A stretch of DNA of 64,000 nucleotides, from positions 1-64,000 of the forward strand of contig BBZN01000019.1 in the NCBI GenBank assembly GCA_001304855.1, given 5' to 3'. A program made the translations under genes and the position numbers. The notes below the pieces were generated by a model. The model made no database searches. It was not told the origin of the DNA and saw nothing but the letters and a program-made list of their open reading frames with translations. Below, one piece after another: positions 1 through 10,177 of this stretch; within the stretch, counting starts at the first letter, position 1, and each line of letters starts with the position of its first letter. This DNA is from Clostridia bacterium UC5.1-1D2 (GTDB lineage: Bacteria > Bacillota > Clostridia > Lachnospirales > Lachnospiraceae).

Positions 1-150
1 CCCCGGAGAATACAAAGCCCATCGGAGCGGTACCCCCGGTTAAAACAAAGCTCACCGGAGCGGATTCCCCGGAGAACACAAAGCCCACCGGAGCGGTTCC
101 CCCGGTCAACGCAACGCCCTCCGACGCCCTCCCCCCGGTGAACACAACGC
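1..150 (+). repeat. 33-bp coding tandem repeats
   Basis: About four and a half copies of a 33-bp unit begin at 1, 34, 67, 100 and 133, each opening with CCCCGG. They encode 11-residue units such as PENTKPTGAVP alternating with PVKTKLTGADS. The later copies are degenerate. The array continues beyond the left edge. It is a coding repeat of a surface protein stalk, not a CRISPR array. Confidence 0.8.
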
Positions 151-1366
151 CGGATTATGTGGATAAACCTGTGTCCGGGGTCAGAGCGGCAAATGGAATT
201 AACTTGAGGACCGGAGGCTCGAATAAAACGTTTGAGTCGCTGGAAGAGTTTTCTAACGCTTTGTTTGCTGGAAGAATTCAGGCTGGAGATGTGGTAACGG
301 TGCATGGCAAAAGCGAAGAGGAAGATACAAATTTTTCAGGGGATTTTACAGGGATAACGATTATATGGTGTGGATTGGATCGCCATCTGGGTAATTTTTC
401 TAAGGGCGGTAACAGTGGAACCATAGAAAACTTGATTATGAGACAAGGGAGAGTCCAAGTGAGTGTCCCGATAAAAAACTTATCATGGAAGGCGGGAATG
501 TTAATGGGCTAGATGCCGAAGTGACAGATGTGACGCAGACGGGGGGAATCATTAAAGGTAGGATAGGTCTGTACGGCCATTTCCTCTTTCAGGGCGGTAA
601 TATTGAGGAGCTCAAAATTAGAATTCTTGAGAATGGCGTATTGGAGAACGGTTCCAATGGAGTGTTGAAGGTTACGGAATTAGATAAGAACTATAAAGAT
701 AAGAGCTATGAATTGCCGCCGGGAGCTGCCATGTATCAAGGTGGAGTTATTTATTATGAAATTAAAGTTGAACCGACAGAGGGAGGCAAGGCATCTGCCA
801 GCGCTGAGACAGCGGCCGCCGGTGACCCCGTGACGCTTAAGGCTGTGCCGGACGCAGGATATGTGTTTGAAAACTGGAGTGTGATATCCGTATCGGATCG
901 GGAAGAGATAGACGTGACGCCGAACCCAAGCTCCCAGGATGGGGAATTTGCCATGCCGGAGAGCTCTGTCCTGGTGACGCCCCGTTTTAAAAAAGAAGAA
1001 GTGTCCGTTCCCACGCCCGGTTCCGGTTCCGGTTCCAGCTCCGGCTCCGGTTCTTCCTCTTCCGGTAGTTCTTCCGTCCGGTCAGATTCCGGGGTACTAT
1101 ACGGAACCTGGCTGGAAACGGATGAAGGAATCTGGAAATTCCGCCGGACAGGCGGCGGTTACGCGGTTAGCCGCTGGGGGCCGATTGACGGTTTGTGGTA
1201 TTATTTTGACGGGGATGGCTATATGGCGACCGGCTGGAGAGAAGTTGACAAAAAAGAGTACTATTTCAATCCTCTGCCGGATGGAACCAGGGGAGCGATG
1301 GCAGTCAGCACAGAAGTGGACGGCCATGCCATTGGTGCGGATGGCGCGGTACAGGAAGAACAATGA
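3..1366 (+). CDS. Secreted wall-binding repeat protein, 3' part
   Basis: The reading frame is open at the window edge, so the N-terminus and any signal peptide lie upstream. Visible in order: proline-rich 11-residue repeats (to about position 150), a region I do not recognise, a divergent InlB B-type / bacterial repeat domain (the stretch around VEPTEGGKASASAE and GYVFENWSV, about 765-985), a Gly/Ser linker (1018-1090), and C-terminal choline-binding-like repeats with aromatic-glycine signatures (GLWYYFDGDGYMATGW). Such repeats bind wall or teichoic polymers non-covalently; no LPXTG sorting signal is seen. There is one apparent frameshift at about 475 in a run of A, where one extra A joins the two halves. 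A strong terminator follows. Role is probably surface adhesion or wall association; no enzymatic domain is seen. Confidence 0.7.
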
Positions 1367-1385
1367 CAATCCCATCTTTGACGGT

Positions 1386-1432
1386 AAAAATCCGTAGAAT
1401 GCCTTAAAACCAGGCATTCTACGGATTTTTTA
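1386..1432 (+). terminator. Rho-independent terminator
   Basis: Near-perfect stem (left arm 1386-1403, right arm 1413-1430) ending in a T run, 20 bases after the stop of the wall-binding protein. The A run before the left arm also makes it usable on the opposite strand. The rest of 1433-1587 holds nothing I recognise. Confidence 0.85.
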
Positions 1433-1587
1433 GTAGCCGGAAATGGGGCTGTATCCGGATAATCTCATCCGTCCCCTTTTTTGCCAGGCCCTCCCCGGTG
1501 CCTTTTTGTTATACCCCAGGCCTCCCCGTTGAGGACAACCGGCGCAGTATATTTATTATTTTAAATAATCTTATTAGCTTTATATAT

Positions 1588-1616
1588 TTGACCCTATAGA
1601 CTGCCGCTCATATAAT
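1588..1616 (+). promoter_or_regulatory. Sigma-A promoter of the kor-suc-mae operon
   Basis: TTGACC at 1588-1593 and a consensus TATAAT at 1611-1616 are separated by exactly 17 bases. The leader to the korD start (about 120 bases) shows no riboswitch I recognise. Confidence 0.75.
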
Positions 1617-1742
1617 CAAGTTAAAATAACCAGGTACGTAATTCGGCATCCATGTAAACCTGCATTGTGGGACTTAATACAGGGCATTTCAGAAGGTGAA
1701 CCAGTGTGTAGTTGTCAAAAAGCAACAGAGAAGGAGGCTAAG

Positions 1743-1949
1743 ATGACGTGTCAATTTAAAATTGTATTGAATGAAAAGTGGTGCAAAGATTGTGGGATTT
1801 GCGCGGCGTACTGCCCAAAGGAGGTTCTGGTAATAAACGAAATGAAGAAGCTGGTGGTTGTGGAGGAGGAAAACTGTATTGGCTGCGGAATGTGTGAGTT
1901 CCGATGTCCTGATATGGCTATTACAGTGGAGAAGAGGGAGGTTAAATAA
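1743..1949 (+). CDS. korD: 2-oxoacid:ferredoxin oxidoreductase, delta (ferredoxin) subunit
   Basis: A 68-residue protein with two 4Fe-4S cluster motifs: C14-x2-C17-x2-C20-x3-C24-P and C45-x2-C48-x2-C51-x3-C55-P. This is the delta-subunit ferredoxin of the four-subunit KorDABC/VorDABC enzymes, which passes electrons from the thiamin-diphosphate site to external ferredoxin. The ATG at 1743 follows AAGGAGG at a good distance; the frame extends upstream but without a better start. First gene of the operon, two bases before korA. The subunit order D-A-B-C supports the assignment; whether the substrate is 2-oxoglutarate or a branched 2-oxoacid rests on the neighbouring sucCD. Confidence 0.85.
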   Translation: MTCQFKIVLNEKWCKDCGICAAYCPKEVLVINEMKKLVVVEEENCIGCGMCEFRCPDMAITVEKREVK

Positions 1950-1951
1950 AA

Positions 1952-3082
1952 ATGGGTAAGAATCAGCTGCTACAGGGAAACGAGGTATGTGCTTTGGCCG
2001 CAGTGAATTGCGGTGTAAAATTCTGCGCCGGCTATCCCATAACCCTTCGTCAGAAATTATTGAAGTATTATCGGCGGCGCTGCCGGATGCGGGAGGAACG
2101 TTTATTCAGATGGAGGACGAGCTTGCCAGCATGGGGGCAATTATCGGCGCTTCCGTTATGGGCGTTAAATCCATCACTGCCACCAGCGGCCCGGGCTTTG
2201 ATCTTATGCAGGAAAATCTGGCATTTGCAGCCATGGCTGAGATTCCCTGTGTGGTGGTGGACGTTCAGCGCAGCGGCCCCAGCACCGGAGGAGCCACCAA
2301 TCCCTCCCAGGGCGATCTGATGCAGGTGAAGTACGGACGATCGGCGGACACTTCCGTTATCGCTCTCTATCCCAATTCCGTCAAAGAGATCTATCAGATG
2401 ACCATAGAGGCCTTTAATTTCTCAGAAACCTATATGACGCCTGTGATTTTGCTGATGGATGAAATAATCGGACATCTGAGGGAGAGCATCTGTATCGGGG
2501 ATTATTCGGATATGAAACTTGCGGCCCGCAATTGCCCTCCTGTGATCCGAAGGAGTACCACCCTATGCAGCGGACGAGACGGGAATTGTGAAGCTGATGC
2601 CTTTTGCAAACAAAGAGGGCTATCACTACGTCATCAACGGCATGCACCATACGGAGGACGGAATGCCCAATGTGAGCCCCGAGAATACCAGGAGAACCAT
2701 TTCCCGGATTAACGATAAAATCGACCGCTATGAAAGGGATATATGGCGCTGGGAGGAAAAGAAAACCGAGGACGCTGAAATTCTCATCGTCGCCTGCGGA
2801 GCGGCTTCACGCTCTGCCGCGGAAGCGGCAAAAACCGCAGGGGAGAGGGGAAAACGGGTGGGAGTATTCAGGCCTATAAGCATATGGCCCTTCCCTGTGG
2901 AGCCCTTTAAGAAAGCGGCGGAGGGTGTGAAAAAGATAATTGTACCTGAGATGAACCGGGGACAGCTGGTACATATTATAAAAGAACATATTCCTGAAAA
3001 CATTGAGGTGGTATCTGTTCAGCACTATGACGGTACGGCAATAATGCCTGAACATATTCTTAAGGCGCTGGAGGAAAACTAA
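1952..3082 (+). CDS. korA: 2-oxoacid:ferredoxin oxidoreductase, alpha subunit
   Basis: About 377 residues after restoring three single-base losses (near 2043 in CCC, near 2543 and near 2562). Recognisable family signatures: GYPITPSSEI near the N-terminus, TATSGPGFDLMQEN, and QRSGPSTGGATNPSQGDL, which belong to the pyrimidine-binding and substrate-facing domain of 2-oxoacid:ferredoxin oxidoreductases. The C-terminal part has the domain II transketolase-like fold region ending before korB, whose ATG follows immediately. With KorB it would oxidatively decarboxylate 2-oxoglutarate (or another 2-oxoacid) to the acyl-CoA, reducing ferredoxin in the cytoplasm. Confidence 0.85.
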
Positions 3083-3891
3083 ATGAGTATCCATGATTAT
3101 ATTAAAGAAAAAGAATTTCCTTTGTTTATCTGTCCGGGATGCACCCACGGCACAGTTACCAATGCATTCCTTCATGTGGCAAGCCAGATGAACCTGGATA
3201 AAAATAATACGGTTCTTGTGTCGGCCATCGGATGTGCAGGCCGTATTCCCGTGTTCCTGGATTTTAATGTGCTGCGCGTCACCCACGGCAGGCCCTTGCC
3301 TTTGCCACAGGGGTAAAACTGGCCAAACCCGATGTGAAAGTGATCGTATTCATGGGCGACGGCGACGCCGTGGCTATCGGCGGAAATCATTTTATACATG
3401 CGGCAAGGAGAAATATTGATCTTACGGCCATCGTGTGCAGAAACGAAATTTACGGTATGACCGGAGGCCAGTATGCGCCTACAACCCCTGTGGGCTGCAA
3501 GGCGGTGACGGCTCCCTACGGCATGCTGGAGCCCGCCTTTGACGTATGCGAACTGGCTGCGGGGGCCGGAGCCACATATGTGGCGCGCTGTGACGCCTAC
3601 CATGTGGTCAATCTGCAGCAGACGCTGAAAAAAGCAATGGATCACAAAGGATTTTCGATGGTGGAGGTGATAACCAGCTGTCCCACCCAGTTCGGGCGCA
3701 GAAACAAGATGTCCGACCCTGTGGACATGCTCAACGACATAAAGAACTCCACGATCATGAAGGAAGCAGCCGAAAAGCTGGGCAAAGAAGAGTTGGAGGG
3801 AAAAAATGTAATCGGAGAATTTGTAAACATAACCCGGCCGGAGCTGTGTGATACATTCGCAAAACTTCTGGTGCAGCGCAAGTCAAAATAA
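3083..3891 (+). CDS. korB: 2-oxoacid:ferredoxin oxidoreductase, beta (TPP-binding) subunit
   Basis: About 269 residues with one lost base near 3292 (GGG in the HGRALAFATG region). Thiamin-diphosphate and Mg2+ binding is indicated by GDGDAVAIGGNHFIHAARRN and NEIYGMTGGQ, and the N-terminal CPGCTHG motif is typical of KorB. Forms the catalytic heart with KorA. ATG directly follows the korA stop, implying translational coupling. The order and spacing match korDABC operons of anaerobic Firmicutes. Confidence 0.87.
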
Positions 3892-3903
3892 AGGAGTTGT
3901 TGG

Positions 3904-4462
3904 ATGATGGATAACAATGAACGTATTTATGAAATATGTCTCGGTGGTATTGGAGGGCAGGGCGTTATGCTGATGGCCAAGATAATGGGCGAAGCTCTGT
4001 CAAATGACGGTTATAATGTACTGCAGACCCAGGCCCACGGTATTGAAGCCCGGGGCGGGCTTTCATACGGGGAAGTTCTCTACGGCCATGGTGAGATCAA
4101 CAAATTATGTGTTACAAAACCCGACATCCTGCTGGCTCTCAGCGAATCTGCACTGACTTCCTATGGCCAAAAAGCGCCGGAAGGGGGATATGTTTTTATG
4201 ATTCCTACATCATAAAAAGGATTATAAGGACCCGAAGAGGAAGGTTTACGGAGCGCCTTTTACTGAGATTGCAATCAAAGAGCTGCAAAGCCCCATATAC
4301 GCCAATTTGATAGCCATGGGCTTTATCAACGGAATCACAAGGATCATCCATCCGGATAACCTGAAGAGCGCATTGTCCGGTTACGTGAAATCCAACAAAG
4401 AGATCAACTTGAAGGCCCTCCAGCTGGGATATGAGAAAGCGGACAAATTTGAAGCAGAATAA
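3904..4462 (+). CDS. korC: 2-oxoacid:ferredoxin oxidoreductase, gamma subunit
   Basis: About 186 residues after restoring two lost bases between about 4195 and 4245. The N-terminus carries the diagnostic GGIGGQGVMLMAKIMG motif of the gamma (CoA-binding, POR_N-like gamma) subunit and QTQAHGIEARGG. The C-terminal half reads through to TAA at 4460-4462. The start is one of two adjacent ATG codons (3904 or 3907) after AAGGAG. It completes the KorDABC complex. Confidence 0.83.
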
Positions 4463-4486
4463 ATTTCTGTGATTGAGGTGACAAGT

Positions 4487-5629
4487 ATGAAGTTGTTTGA
4501 ATACCAGGGAAAGAGCCTTTTTTCAAGCTACGGATTGAAAACGCCTGAGGGCGTGGCGCTTTTTTCGGCAGACGAGATTAAGGATAAAATACAGGGAATC
4601 AAATTTCCGGCTATGGTGAAAGCGCAGATTCTTGCGGGAGGCAGAGGGAAAGCCGGCGGCGTGGTCCGCGCAGACGACGGGGAACAATTACACAGCCAGG
4701 TTGAAAAATGCTGGGAAAAGAAATAAAAGGCAGCATTGTGGAGGCTGTTTTGGTGGAGCAGATGGTGGATTTTGAGGACGAATATTATATTTCCATCACC
4801 ATGGACGCCAGAACGAAGATGCCAATGCTCATGTTCAGCGCCTGCGGCGGCGTGGATATAGAGCAGGTGGCGGCCTCCAGCCCCGAAAAGATCGCCAGGG
4901 TGTTGATCGATCCGCTTATAGGCCTGCAGTCTTTCCATGTGGAGAAGATGTGTACAACAGCCGGGATCGGGGATAAGGCTGTGAAAAAACAGCTCATGGA
5001 TGGGGCGGCGAAGCTGTATAAGCTATATACGGAATATGACGCATGGTAGTTGAGATAAATCCTCTTATGCTTCTTGCGGATCATACCATACTTGCGGCAG
5101 ACGCCAAGGTGGAGATCGACGACAGTGCAGTTGCCAGGCACAGCGATATAAAGGCGTGGAAGGACGCCCTCAAAGCAGACCCTCTTGTAAAAGAGGCGTC
5201 GGACGCCCATTTGCTGTATATCGACGTGGATCCCGACGGAAATGTAGGCGTTATCAGCAACGGCTCCGGTATGGTAATGACATGCGTGGACTGGATTGCC
5301 CATATGGGCGGCCAGGTGGCCTGCGGCCTCGATCTGGGAGGAGGGGCAACCTCCGGCCGTGTGGCCGAAGCCATAAGAATCGTGGCTGAGAACCGCCGCG
5401 TGAAGGTTATATTAATAAGCATATTTGGCGGTATTACCCGCTGCAATGAGATATCGGAGGGAATACTTAAAGCCACTGCCGGTATGAAGACAGCCATACC
5501 CATTGTCTCAAGCTTGACGGCACCAACAAAGAAGAAGGAATGGCTATTCTGGTAAACGCCAATAACAAGGATGTGCGGATAGCAGGAGACATTAAAGAGG
5601 CTGCTTCAAAGGCAATGCTGCTGCAGTAG
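4487..5629 (+). CDS. sucC: Succinate-CoA ligase (ADP-forming), beta subunit
   Basis: About 381 residues, the usual length, once three lost bases are restored (near 4705, 5040 and 5510). It begins MKLFEYQGKSLFSSYGL, the classic SucC N-terminus, then an ATP-grasp domain (AGGRGKAGGV), the EINPLML motif, and a C-terminal CoA-ligase domain (GNVGVISNGSGMVM, FGGITRCNEI). With SucD it converts succinyl-CoA, ADP and phosphate to succinate, CoA and ATP. Placed directly after korC, it can conserve energy from the KorDABC product, which is the main reason for preferring 2-oxoglutarate as the Kor substrate. The GTG at 4469 is less likely than the ATG at 4487. Confidence 0.9.
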
Positions 5630-5656
5630 CATACAGAGGAAACGGAGGTACAGGTA

Positions 5657-6529
5657 GTGAGTATTCTGGTTGATAAAAATACCCGCCTTATTGTTCAGGG
5701 AATCACCGGCAGGGAGGGGACCTTCCACGCCCGGCGCATGGTGGAATACGGAACCAACGTGGTGGCAGGCGTTACACCCGGCAAGGGAGGGACGATGGTT
5801 GACAATATTCCGGTTTTTAACTCTGTGGAGGAAGCCGTCAGGGAAACCGGGGGAAACGCGTCCATTCTGTTTGTTCCCGCTTTGGGGACTCTCAGCGGAA
5901 TTACAGAAGCGGTTTCGGCAGGAGTCAAGCTGGTGGTTACCATTGCAGAGGGCGTGCCCGTGAGGGATATGCGCATGATTCATCACCTGAACCGCGCAAT
6001 GCCCCATGTCACAGTGATAGGGCCCAATACATTCGGGCTCATATCCCCGGGAAAGTGCAAGGTGGGCTTTATGGACGGCCGTATCTATACCGGCGGTCCG
6101 GTGGGCCTCATGTCCAGGAGCGCCACAAATTCCTACGAGACGGTCAACGAGATGACGAAGCAGGGAATCGGACAATCCACCTGCATAGGCGTAGGAGGAG
6201 ATATCATACCCGGCAGTTCATTTGCGAAGCTGCTCCCGCTGTTTGAACAAGATGAGGAGACAAAGGTTGTGGTAATGATTGGAGAAATCGGTGGCTGCGA
6301 CGAGGAGGAGGCTGCGGAGTTTATCAAAGACCATATGACAAAGCCTGTAGTTGCATATATAGCGGGCCGCAATGCTCCAAAGGGAAAGGTGATGGGACAT
6401 GCAGGCGCAATCGTGGGCATGGACGGCGTAGGCAGCGCACAGTCCAAAATAAAAGCCCTCACAGAGGCAGGGGTGCGCATTGCGGAGAGCCCCGGCGAGA
6501 TCGTGGAAATCGTCCGGGGGCTTCTCTGA
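5657..6529 (+). CDS. sucD: Succinate-CoA ligase (ADP-forming), alpha subunit
   Basis: An intact 290-residue frame starting at GTG after GGAGGTACAGGTA. It has the CoA-binding Rossmann domain (VQGITGREGTFHARRM near the N-terminus) and the loop GHAGAIVGMDG near residue 247, containing the histidine that becomes phosphorylated during catalysis. Partner of SucC in the same operon. One of the few genes in this part without a frame break. Confidence 0.93.
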   Translation: MSILVDKNTRLIVQGITGREGTFHARRMVEYGTNVVAGVTPGKGGTMVDNIPVFNSVEEAVRETGGNASILFVPALGTLSGITEAVSAGVKLVVTIAEGVPVRDMRMIHHLNRAMPHVTVIGPNTFGLISPGKCKVGFMDGRIYTGGPVGLMSRSATNSYETVNEMTKQGIGQSTCIGVGGDIIPGSSFAKLLPLFEQDEETKVVVMIGEIGGCDEEEAAEFIKDHMTKPVVAYIAGRNAPKGKVMGHAGAIVGMDGVGSAQSKIKALTEAGVRIAESPGEIVEIVRGLL

Positions 6530-6609
6530 AGCCTCAGGCGGAAATGGAAGCCGGTCCCTGGGACCGGGGCTGTCAACACATAAGGCAGAGTGTGCCGGGA
6601 GATAACACC

Positions 6610-7853
6610 ATGAAAATAGAGATTGGATTCGGGGATGGAACGCAGCCGGTGGAGATTGATGACAGGAATCTCCAGGGAGTGCTGCTGCCCAATACAGTCA
6701 TTGCCGGCGGAGAAGAGGAGGAGATTGTAAAAGGGGCTGTGGAGCATCCCATTGGCTCCCCCCGGCTTTGCAAACTTGTACGTCCGGGGCAAAAGGCCGT
6801 GATTGTAACCAGCGATATAACGAGGCCTGTCCCCAGCAGATTGCTGCTGCCGTTCATCTTAAATGAACTGAATGCAGGAGGCGTCGGGGATAAAGACATA
6901 ACTGTTGTCTTTGCACTGGGAATCCACAGAAAGCATACGGAGGAAGAACAAAGGAGACTGGCCGGCGGCGCCTATGAACGGGTCAGGTGCGTGGACAGCG
7001 ACCCTGAGGACTGTGTGAATCTGGGAGCCACAAGCCTTGGGACTCCGGTAAATGTTACCAGAGCTGTGGCAAAGGCGGATATCAGAATCTGTCTTGGGAA
7101 TATTGAATACCATTATTTTGCAGGGTATTCCGGCGGCGGGAAAGCCATAATGCCCGGGGTATCGGACAGAGACGCCATCCAGGCCAATCACAGGCTTATG
7201 GTAAACCCTGAAGCCTGCGCCGGACGGATAGAGGGAAATCCTATCCGCCGGGACATTGAGGAGGCGGCTGCCGTCTGCGGCGTGGATTTCATCTTAAACG
7301 TTATATTAGACGAGCATAAAAGGGTTGTGGGGGCTGTGGCCGGGGATGTAACAAAGGCGCACAGAGAGGGCTGTTCACTGCTGGACAGGCTTTACAGCTG
7401 CAAAATAGAAAGCAGAGCGGATATCGTAATCGTATCCCAGGGCGGTTCTCCCAAAGACATCAACCTGTATCAGACACAGAAGGCGCTGGACAATGCAAAG
7501 CATGCGGTGCGGGAAGGGGGAATCATCATCTGGCAGGATCCTGCAGGGAAGGATTTGGCGAGGAGGTATTTGAAGAGTGGATGACCGCCAGCCCGTCGCC
7601 GGAGTATATGATCGAACGTATCGGAAGGGACTTTTGCCTTGGAGGGCATAAGGCTGCGGCGATTGCCATGGTGCTTGCCCGCGCCGATATCTATCTGGTT
7701 TCCGATATGGATGAGGAAACTGTAAAAGGAATTTTTATGAAGCCCTTTGCCACGGTGCAGGCGGCTTACGATGCTGCAAAAAAGGAAATGGGGAAGGATG
7801 CGCAGGTGTTGGTAATGCCCTATGGAGGATCGACGCTGCCCATCTTAACTTAA
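6610..7853 (+). CDS. LarA-family nickel-pincer 2-hydroxyacid racemase (possibly malate racemase)
   Basis: About 414 residues with one lost base near 7532 (ATCATCCTGG expected). Belongs to the LarA family (DUF2088), whose members use a nickel-pincer nucleotide covalently bound to a lysine to racemise or epimerise 2-hydroxyacids. Visible family residues: histidines in GIHRKH and EYHYFAGYSGGGKAIMPG, the lysine in that same motif, and the histidine in QANHRLM. The pincer biosynthesis genes larB, larC and larE are not in the window. It lies between sucCD and a malic enzyme, so malate is a better guess for its substrate than lactate; LarA-family malate racemases are known. ATG at 6610 follows GGGAG. 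Confidence 0.75.
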
Positions 7854-7882
7854 GGGCAAGAAAAGAAAAAAGGAGACAGTTT

Positions 7883-9052
7883 ATGGATTATGCAAAAGAA
7901 AGCCTCAGGCTCCACAGCCAATGGAAAGGAAAGATCGAAGTAGCCGCCGCTGTGCCGGTGGAAACCAAAGATGATTTGTCTCTGGCTTACACGCCCGGCG
8001 TGGCGCAGCCCTGTCTGGAGATACAGAAGGATATAGAGAAAAGCTATGAACTCACACGGCGGCACAATCTCTGTGCAGTTATAACCGACGGCACTGCCGT
8101 TCTGGGCCTGGGGGACATCGGTCCGGAAGCCGGCATGCCTGTGATGGAAGGAAAATGTGTTCTGTTTAAGACCTTCGGCGGGGTGGACGCTTTCCCTCTG
8201 TGCGTAAAGACCAGGGATGTGGAGGAATTCGTGGAGACGGTTTATAATATATCCGGTTCCTTCGGCGGCATCAACCTTGAGGATATTTCCGCTCCCCGCT
8301 GCTTTGAGATAGAACGAAAGCTGAAGGAAAGATGTGATATTCCCATCTTCCACGACGACCAACACGGCACTGCCGTTATCACCCTGGCAGCTTATAAACG
8401 CGTTGAAGATAGTGGGAAAGAAGAAGGAGACGGTTAAAATCGTTATTTCCGGCGCCGGTGCGGCGGCTGTATCCATTGCAAAGCTCCTGCTCTCTGCGGG
8501 CTTTACGGATATTATCATGTGTGATCGGAAGGGAGCCATCTATACCGGGCGGGAAGGGCTCAACTGGATCAAGGAGGAGATGGCCGGAGTGACAAATCTG
8601 GGCGGAAGGAAGGGAACCCTGGCCCAGATGCTGGAAGGGGCCGATGTATTTGTAGGCGTGTCCGCGCCCGGAATGGTGACAACGGATATGGTAAAGACCA
8701 TGGCCAGAGACGCCGTCATTTTGCCTGCGCAAACCCAACACCCGAAATCTTCCCTGACGAAGCCATGGCTGGGGGCGCAGCAGTTATCTCTACGGGACGG
8801 AGCGACTTTCCAAACCAGATTAACAACGTGCTGGCGTTTCCGGGAATTTTCCGGGGAACCTTTGATGTTCGGGCAAGCGACATCAATGAGGAGATGAAGA
8901 TGGCGGCGGCTATGGCCCTGGCCAATCTGATTTCAGATGAGGAGCTGACTCCTGAATACATCATTCCAAAAGCATTTGACAAGCGGGTGGGCCCTGCCGT
9001 GGCCAGGGCTGTGGCGGAGGCCGCCCGCAGAACCGGAGTTGCCAGAATCTGA
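7883..9052 (+). CDS. Malic enzyme (malate dehydrogenase, oxaloacetate-decarboxylating)
   Basis: About 390 residues, the length of the short bacterial NAD-type malic enzymes. Two breaks: a two-base loss near 8390 (the LAALINALK region) and a one-base loss near 8723 ([11 protein letters not shown]). Motifs: [15 protein letters not shown] (catalytic Tyr region), [14 protein letters not shown], the metal-binding [12 protein letters not shown], and the NAD(P) site [16 protein letters not shown]. It converts L-malate to pyruvate and CO2. Last gene of the operon: AAAAGGAG precedes the ATG and a terminator follows. The adjacent racemase homologue suggests use of both malate isomers. Confidence 0.88.
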
Positions 9053-9116
9053 AACCGGCCGGTGAAGGGCTGAGTCGGGGAGGGTGCAAAAAACCAGGGA
9101 ATCCCCTTTAATGGGG

Positions 9117-9152
9117 CAAAAATCCAGCCGTGGCAACCGGCTGGATTTTTGT
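9117..9152 (+). terminator. Rho-independent terminator of the kor-suc-mae operon
   Basis: Perfect stem AAAAATCCAGCCG with its complement around a short loop, ending in TTTTTG. Symmetric, so it could act on both strands. Confidence 0.88.
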
Positions 9153-9211
9153 TGACTGACCGGCGGCAATGGAGGCCCGGGAGGAAATTTACTATTATTT
9201 CACAACATTCC

Positions 9212-9239
9212 TTGCTAAAAGAAATATTCTTTTTATAAT
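9212..9239 (+). promoter_or_regulatory. Sigma-A promoter of the RpiR regulator gene
   Basis: TTGCTA (9212-9217), 16-base spacer, consensus TATAAT (9234-9239), about 40 bases before the start codon. Confidence 0.6.
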
Positions 9240-9277
9240 AAGAAGTAAATAAAATTTTTACAAAGGTGGATATGGAA

Positions 9278-10132
9278 ATGACAGAGGATATTTTTGTACG
9301 GATTCGCGGGGGATATAACCAGTTTACGAAAGCGGAGAAAAAGGTGGCGGACTATATTCTTGGCAATCCCAGGGAGGCGCTCTTTAAGTCCATTACGGAG
9401 TTGGCTGAGACCTGCGGCGTGGGGGACACCAGCGTGTTCCGCTTTTGTAAGACCATGAAATGCAGGGGGTATCAGGAATTTAAGATGCTGCTCTCCTTAA
9501 GCCTGAATCAGGGGAGCCAGGGGGTGGGACAGATGGAGGGGGAAATCGAGCTGGAGGACTCCTTTGAGCAGGTGGCCAGCAAGGTCCTGAGCAGCAATAT
9601 CAAAGCCCTTGAGGAAACCCGTTCCCTCCTGAAGGAGAAGGAATTCCAGCAGGTAATCCAGGCCTTCCACCAGGCGGACCGGATCTGTTTCTACGGCGTG
9701 GGCACAAGCATGTCCACCGCCATGAAGGCTGCGGACAAGTTCCTCAAGATCGAACCCAAGGTCTATTGCGTGGAGGATTCCCACAAGCAGGCCATGATGG
9801 CTTCCACCATGAAGCCCCGGGAGGTGGCGGTGATTTTTTCTTATTCGGGAGCCACCAAGGACACCATCCATGTGGCCCGTCTGGCCAAGAAGGCCGGGGC
9901 TGTGATTGTGTGCGTCACCCGGTTTGTAAAGTCGCCTCTCACTGCCTTTGGAGATTTGATCCTGCTCTGCGGCGCCAATGAAAGTCCTCTTCAGGCAGGT
10001 TCCTCCTCTGCGGAGATAAGCCAGCTGTTTCTCATTGATCTGCTGTACACCGAGTATTACAGGCGGTATTTTGAACAGTGCAGCGTGAACAATGAAAAGA
10101 CGTCGGCTTCGGTTATGGAGAAGCTCTGTTAA
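9278..10132 (+). CDS. MurR/RpiR-family transcriptional regulator
   Basis: An intact 284-residue protein. N-terminal helix-turn-helix domain of the RpiR type (YNQFTKAEKKVADYILGNP through VFRFCKTMKCRGYQEFK, residues about 8-75), then a SIS sugar-isomerase domain (ICFYGVGTSMSTAMKAADKF and VIFSYSGATKDTIHVARLAK, about 120-250), which senses phosphosugars in this family. I chose ATG 9278 because AGGTGG ends eight bases upstream; GTG 9266 and ATG 9272 are too close to it. The target is unknown; neither neighbour is an obvious phosphosugar gene. Confidence 0.88.
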   Translation: MTEDIFVRIRGGYNQFTKAEKKVADYILGNPREALFKSITELAETCGVGDTSVFRFCKTMKCRGYQEFKMLLSLSLNQGSQGVGQMEGEIELEDSFEQVASKVLSSNIKALEETRSLLKEKEFQQVIQAFHQADRICFYGVGTSMSTAMKAADKFLKIEPKVYCVEDSHKQAMMASTMKPREVAVIFSYSGATKDTIHVARLAKKAGAVIVCVTRFVKSPLTAFGDLILLCGANESPLQAGSSSAEISQLFLIDLLYTEYYRRYFEQCSVNNEKTSASVMEKLC

Positions 10133-10146
10133 ACATCAAATTCGTG

Positions 10147-10177
10147 CCGGGCGGGCCCTCAGCGGCTGCCCGGTTTT
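10147..10177 (+). terminator. Probable terminator, shared with the convergent gene end
   Basis: CCGGGC / GCCCGG stem followed by TTTT just after the RpiR gene. It overlaps the last codons of the acyltransferase gene on the opposite strand. Confidence 0.55.

Noticed and set aside
1-150. CRISPR-like repeats of 33 bp at the left edge
   Set aside because: The repeats are contiguous without spacers, in frame, and encode an 11-residue motif of a surface protein.
1952-8897. Reading the broken kor, suc, lar and mae genes as pseudogenes
   Set aside because: Breaks are single-base losses in homopolymers throughout the window and the conserved motifs on both sides are perfect; technical error explains them better.
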